Below, piece after piece: positions 24,709 to 28,612 of a stretch of 28,612 nt of DNA. The translations under genes were made by a program, and so were the position numbers. The stretch lies in contig CAWEYO010000006.1 in the NCBI GenBank assembly GCA_963813315.1, forward strand, positions 1 to 28,612, given 5' to 3'. Position 1 is the stretch's first letter; the number at the start of each line of letters is the position of its first letter. The notes below the pieces were generated by a model. It did not search any database, was not told the origin of the DNA, and was given only the letters and a program-made list of their open reading frames with translations. The DNA comes from CAWEYO01 sp963813315. GTDB lineage: Bacteria; Pseudomonadota; Alphaproteobacteria; Rhizobiales; Rhizobiaceae.

Positions 24709-25605
24709 ACGTTTCTAATCACGGACCCGCGCCTCGCCTGTTGGGCAAAATTCTTCGGTGCTCTCGACGGCTGGCGGCAGCTGCCCGAGGATCATCCCGA
24801 CAAACCAAATCGTGCCGATGTTGCCGCCATGGTAACGGACCTCGTGCTGGAGACCGTGGGCGAGGACGGCATCGATGAGCGCGTAAAACCGCTGCTAGCC
24901 GTAATGGAACAGGGGGAGGAGTTTCACGGAAACTATGGCGAGGACGGCACCTCGAAGCGCGCCGCTCAGCTGATCAAAGTTTGTAACGAACTCATGCTGA
25001 GCCTCGGCTATCGCGCCGCCACTGTGCATCTTTTCCAGGCTGCAGCGCGGGGAATGCCTGATTTGGACAAGGCGGTGGATAGCCCAGTCGAGGCTGTCAT
25101 CACCGATGCGGCGGGCGCGGAGGGTCTCCTACGTGGCCTGATGCAATTCCATATGATTGTCACCGCCGGACTGCTCGACCCAACCTTTGGGCTGCTGTTT
25201 GCTGCAGACGCACGGGGTCAAGCGCGGGGCGATGCCAGCATCATTGGTAGCCGTATTCCGAGGACAAACCGCGAGCGGCCATTCTCCATCCCGCATGGTG
25301 ATGTCCGCGAGAAAACTGTCCTCCGTGCGGACTACATCTCCACACGGGATGGCATCTCATGGATTTCGGCACACCGCTCAAGCCTACCAAACCACGCCAT
25401 GACTGATGAAAGCCGTAAGTGGTGGAAGCGGGAGGTTGATCCAGCTCGCAGAAAAATGGCCGGGGACGCCGGCCGGAAAGCTGGGTTGCAGGAACCTTTG
25501 AGCGAGGAAGAGAAGCTCATCGAAGCCGACGTCCTGCACTTCACTCCAGAAGAACTAACGGAGCTTGAGCGGCGCTTAAGCAAGGAGCGCTGGAAGGGCA
25601 GCTGA
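24705..25605 (+). pseudogene. Unrecognised island gene, frameshifted near its 5' end
   Basis: I do not recognise this family. The ATG at 24705 overlaps the integrase stop (ATGA) and begins MNVSNHGPAPRL, then the frame must shift by one base near 24735-24745 to join LACWAKFFGALDGWRQLPED and the long downstream frame (MVTDLVLETVGEDGIDERV... to the TGA at 25603-25605). Counting only from the ATG at 24829 gives 258 aa. The C-terminal 60 residues are highly charged (KWWKREVDPARRKMAGDAGR, EELTELERRLSKERWKGS). There is no signal peptide, membrane segment or metal motif. Its tight position after the integrase suggests an element-encoded accessory or regulatory protein. Confidence 0.6.
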
Positions 25606-25716
25606 GCGCCCTGAGTTGGAACGACACGTCCAGCGACATATCCAACGCAACTAATTAACTCGTTGATCAGGATTTCGTTCGGAATTTTGATGGATAGGTG
25701 AGTATTACCTACCGCC

Positions 25717-25737
25717 CCCGCGAAAAGCGGGATTATT
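25717..25737 (+). terminator. Weak terminator-like hairpin
   Basis: CCCGC-gaaaa-GCGGG followed by ATTATT, about 110 bp after the previous gene. A second small dyad, TAGGT-N7-ACCTA, precedes it (25695-25711). The T-content of the tail is low. The stretch 25606-25900 otherwise shows no gene I can support. Confidence 0.35.
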
Positions 25738-25901
25738 CGGAAGGTCGACCCATCGGACGGAGTTGACCTGTGCCAAACCGCAAGACCCCCTCATTCCCTC
25801 CGGCGTCCTTGCTTGCTGGCATCCCCTGATTCCGAACCAGGGTTCTGGCGCAAGCGGCGCAAGGCTCGGGAGGACCTCTAGCGGCGGATGGACGCCGCTA
25901 A

Positions 25902-26183
25902 CGCAGCCCTGATGCTGAGCTTCAATTCACAGGGCCTCGCTGTGAACCCCACATCAAACCTGGGGGCGAGCGCTGGCTGCCGCGGCCTCTGATCGCGGCA
26001 ATCGTTTCGGACGAAGTGCGGCCGATAAAGCCTCGCAGCCTCGAACGCTGGACAATCCGCGTGAAGCATTTCGGCGGAAAGGCCAATCATGAGTTGGGTG
26101 AGGCCCTCGCCTACGCCCGCCGCGAAATCGAACAGGCCCCGACGATCGTGCAATCAGGGCGGCGATCGACAGCGCCAATCTAA
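25902..26183 (+). pseudogene. Helix-turn-helix-like gene fragment of the island
   Basis: An open frame of about 93 codons without any start codon near its beginning. The readable part runs HIKPGGERWLPRPLIAAIVS, then DEVRPIKPRSLERWTIRVKHFGGKANHELGEALAYARREIEQAP, ending at TAA 26181-26183. The PRSLERW...VKHFGGKANHELGEALAYARR pattern looks like a small DNA-binding protein of the excisionase/AlpA sort found beside integrases. A plausible original start (ATG 25888, MDAANAALMLS) is in another frame, so one frameshift is implied. Low-to-moderate confidence; the family call rests on pattern only. Confidence 0.4.
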
Positions 26184-26662
26184 GGAGGTGTCTGAAGCAG
26201 AAGCAAAAGAGAAGGACGTCGGCATTTCCCTACCGACGCCCCTCCATGGTCCTTGGGAACCAAAACATCAGAAGAAAGCATCCGATGCTCGATCGAGGTA
26301 ATAAGGCCAATTTCTACCAAAGTCACGAAATATTGTCTGCTGATGGCGGGCTGGTGCTCATGGAGGGCTTTGATACTGCGCTTTACCGAAACCGCAGACG
26401 CCCAGACCTTCGCGTAACTGGTTTCCGCCTTGCGGTTGGAACCGACACGATCGCAATTGCCAATTCCCAATTCTTAACCTGCACTCACGCCTTTGCGGGT
26501 TTCGCACCGCCCTCCAGCTGACCGAATCCCGCTCCGCGCCTAGCGCAATGGCCAAGGCAATTGCGCTAGGCGAACTTCATCGTGCTGCGCGATCGCGGGG
26601 AGCGGCGCCAGTGACAGCTGTCTCATAAGCATTTGCCCCGTCAATGGAGAGCCTAAATCACC
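26184..26662. other. Island intergenic stretch without a supported gene
   Basis: About 480 bp. It opens with an ideal Shine-Dalgarno (AAGGAGGT, 26183-26190) that has no ATG at a workable distance. Competing open frames exist on both strands: plus 26285-26521, beginning MLDRGNKANFYQSHEILSAD, and minus 26180-26470. Neither is recognisable, and one may be a relic gene. A large inverted repeat at 26537-26572 lies just ahead of the primase relic. Confidence 0.4.
26537..26572. repeat. 13-bp perfect inverted repeat upstream of the primase relic
   Basis: CGCCTAGCGCAAT-ggccaaggca-ATTGCGCTAGGCG, 90 bp before the primase start. There is no T-run, so an operator or replication-origin element is as likely as a terminator. 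It is perfectly kept even though the flanking genes are decayed. Confidence 0.6.
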
Positions 26663-28612
26663 ATGGCTAAGAGCAAGAAATCAACGCCGCCGACAGGGCT
26701 TAAAGCAGAGGAATTCATCCGGCTGGAGACCTGGATGCCCGAGATCGCCAGCAAGCGTCTCGGGCCTATCCATGACGACGTGAAAGGCGGATGCCGCGTA
26801 GGAGACAGTCGCGCGCTGGCCATCCACAAGAGTGGAACCTTCCACGATTTCCGTGACGGCTTCACCGGAAGGGGCGCCATAGAGCTCATCATGCATCTGG
26901 ACAAATGCGATCAGGCAGCCGCTGTCAAAGTTGCCAAGGCGTGGCTTTCTGATCACGCAGGGCAAGGCCGACTGCAGCCTGTCGCCAACGAGGGCGTCGA
27001 CGAAGAGGCCGCCGAGGACGACGTTGCACAAACGGCAATGATCAAAGGCATCTGGGAACGCGCGCAGCCAATAAAGGGGACGCCAGCGGAGAAATACCTG
27101 AAGTCGCGTGGCCTGACGCCAGCCGAGGGAGACATGGAACAGCTGCGCTGGCTCCCCAACATGCGTGGTGACGAAGGCGCCATGCTGGCGGCGATCACCG
27201 ACAAAGTCGGTAACCTTGTCGCTACCAGGAGACATATCTCACCGATGCCGGGCACAAATCCCCGCATCCTCCGGTACGCAAAACCATACGTGGGCCGCAC
27301 GATTGGAACGCACGGGCTTCGTTCGGTTCGGCAATCCGAGGGCCAAGAAGGTCCTCATCTGCGAAGGTGTCGAGGATGCCCTGTCCACCGGGCAGCCGGT
27401 GCGGAATACGCCGTCGCGCTTACCGGGATCGCACAGACTGCTACGCATCGACATACCAGACGATATCGAGGCGATTGTCATTGTCCGCGACGACGATGCC
27501 CCGGGCTCCCGGCCGACGATGCCCTATGGAGAGGCATCGTCGCAGTGATGGGCAAGACCGACAGCCGGACGGTGTGACTGATCACGCCGAAGCCGTCGAG
27601 CAGGTGGTCTCCAATGTCGTTTCGCTCCAGGCTCCGAAGACCGTCGTGGTCAGCAAGGACGCTCCCGCCGGGTTGAAGGACGTCAATGATCTTCATCGAT
27701 ACGACCCGGCATTGGTGAAAACGCTGCTCGAAATCGGCAACAGTGAAGCCTTTTGGCCTACCGGAAAGCACCATCAACTTGATCATCGATGAGGCCTGCA
27801 ATCTCAAGCGCAATGGATGGCAGCGCGGCCGGAACGCATTGCGAAGCTGATCGGCTGGAAAGTCAGCGCGCTGGACAAAGAGCGCGACGCCCGCATTGCC
27901 ATGCGGATCGCCCGAGCGGAGAAGGAAGGCGCGTTTCAGGGTGCCGACGAACGCTGGCCGGACGCTGTCACCGACATTGCCGGTGTACGGGGCGATTGTC
28001 GCCGAGATCGGTCGCTATATCCGCGCCGACATCACACTCCTGCGGGCTGCGGTCCTGTGGAGCGTTTTCGCCCACGCCATCCACCGCGTCGACCTGAAGA
28101 TCAACATTTCGCCGCGCCTGGCCATCCAGAGCGCACGCTCCGACAGCGGCAAATCTACGCTTCTGGAACTGCTTGCCGGCCTGAATGCCGGGGGCTGACA
28201 TTGTCGGGTCGACGACTACGGCGTCCATCTTCCGCAAGATCGGCGTCACCAGGCGCCCGACGCTCCTGATCGACGAGGCTCCCTACATACTGCATTCTGG
28301 ACGCCCAGCCAGAACTGAAGGCGGTGATGAACTCCGGCTATTGGCGATCGACAGCCTTCGTGGAACGCACGGAGAAGACACCGAGCGGCGGCTGGGAGGT
28401 CGTCAAGTTCCCAACATTCACCGGGCGGCGAATGCTGGCATCGTCGGCACCGGCAAGGCGCGGATGCCGGAGACGCTGCTCAACCGCTCGATAATCATCT
28501 ACCTTCTGCCCGCCACGTCGGACGAACAACCTGAGCACCTGATCGACGGTGAAAGCGAGGCGCTGTACGTAGCGCGACGCAAGATCGCCCGCTTCGTCGC
28601 CGACATCGAGGA
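26663..28612 (+). pseudogene. Toprim primase / DUF3631 helicase pseudogene, runs off the window
   Basis: Relic of a large mobile-element replication protein. The intact start (26663 to about 27300) has a primase-like N-terminal domain (IHKSGTFHDFRDGFTGRGAIELIMHL). A Toprim core follows in another frame (VRFGNPRAKKVLICEGVEDALST, then AIVIVRDDD). Next comes GVTDHAEAVEQVVSNVV... and DAPAGLKDVNDLHRYDPALVK, then a DUF3631-type ATPase: INISPRLAIQSARSDSGKST (Walker A), TLLIDEA (Walker B), ELKAVMNSGYWRSTAFVERT, KARMPETLLNRSIIIYLLP. Breaks in frame occur near 27300, 27400, 27440, 27500, 27560, 27750-27810, 27985, 28195, 28290 and 28430. The 3' end is cut by the window. Such primase-helicases sit beside integrases in satellite or plasmid-like integrated elements. 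It is not expected to be functional. Confidence 0.8.

Noticed and set aside
25795..25850. tRNA-like T-arm (CCTGG-TTCGGAA-TCAGG on the minus strand)
   Set aside because: The loop deviates from TTCRANY at the invariant A and no acceptor, D or anticodon stems can be drawn around it.
26183..26301. Gene starting at the GTG within AAGGAGGTG
   Set aside because: The GTG is part of the Shine-Dalgarno-like sequence, leaving no spacer; no ATG follows at a usable distance.
26548..26628. 27-codon frame (MAKAIALGELHRAARSRG...) before the primase relic
   Set aside because: It is built on the inverted repeat itself, has no ribosome-binding site and no known match.

Overview
The window looks like a chromosomal stretch of a high-GC alphaproteobacterium of the Hyphomicrobiales (Mesorhizobium/Phyllobacteriaceae type). 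This is inferred from the FdsGBACD formate dehydrogenase operon, the rhizobial-style palindromic intergenic repeats (RIME-like elements and a CTCCCC...GGGGAG hairpin family), the Mrp variant and the codon usage. No rRNA, tRNA or CRISPR array was seen.

Layout. 1-1.8 kb (minus strand): mrp/apbC and, upstream of it, a RelB/RelE-type toxin-antitoxin pair with a palindromic operator. 2.05-9.5 kb (plus): a LysR-type regulator followed by fdsG, fdsB, fdsA, fdhD and fdsD, a complete NAD-dependent molybdenum formate dehydrogenase locus. It has a perfect palindrome of the ATAG-N7-CTAT kind in the regulator/fdsG gap and two repeat elements inside the operon. 9.6-15.9 kb (minus): a polyamine-type ABC importer (binding protein, ATPase, two permeases), a gamma-aminobutyraldehyde-type dehydrogenase and a secreted SnoaL-like protein. 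16.4-19.8 kb (plus, divergent): a choline/ethanolamine-kinase-like phosphotransferase overlapping by 4 bp a dimethylglycine/sarcosine dehydrogenase-like flavoprotein, which carries a single frameshift near its 3' end. 19.8-21.7 kb: a Phd/PIN toxin-antitoxin pair, a small XRE protein and a VapBC pair with a 14-bp-arm palindromic operator, closed by a terminator. 21.8-23.1 kb (minus): a CodA-like deaminase whose stop codon lies inside an intergenic repeat. 23.3 kb to the end: the left end of a decayed integrative element, with a broken tyrosine recombinase, a broken unknown gene, a helix-turn-helix-like fragment and a heavily frameshifted primase/DUF3631 helicase that runs off the window.

How the parts may work together (inference): the importer, aldehyde dehydrogenase, kinase and demethylating flavoprotein look like one divergon for uptake and breakdown of an amine or N-methylated amino alcohol. 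Oxidative demethylation releases C1 units that can end as formate, which the nearby formate dehydrogenase would oxidise with reduction of NAD. The kinase-plus-demethylase pairing is the best candidate here for an uncharacterised pathway. The 3' 5 kb is mostly pseudogenes, while the first 19 kb has intact frames. That contrast argues for real decay of the element, although sequencing error cannot be excluded.
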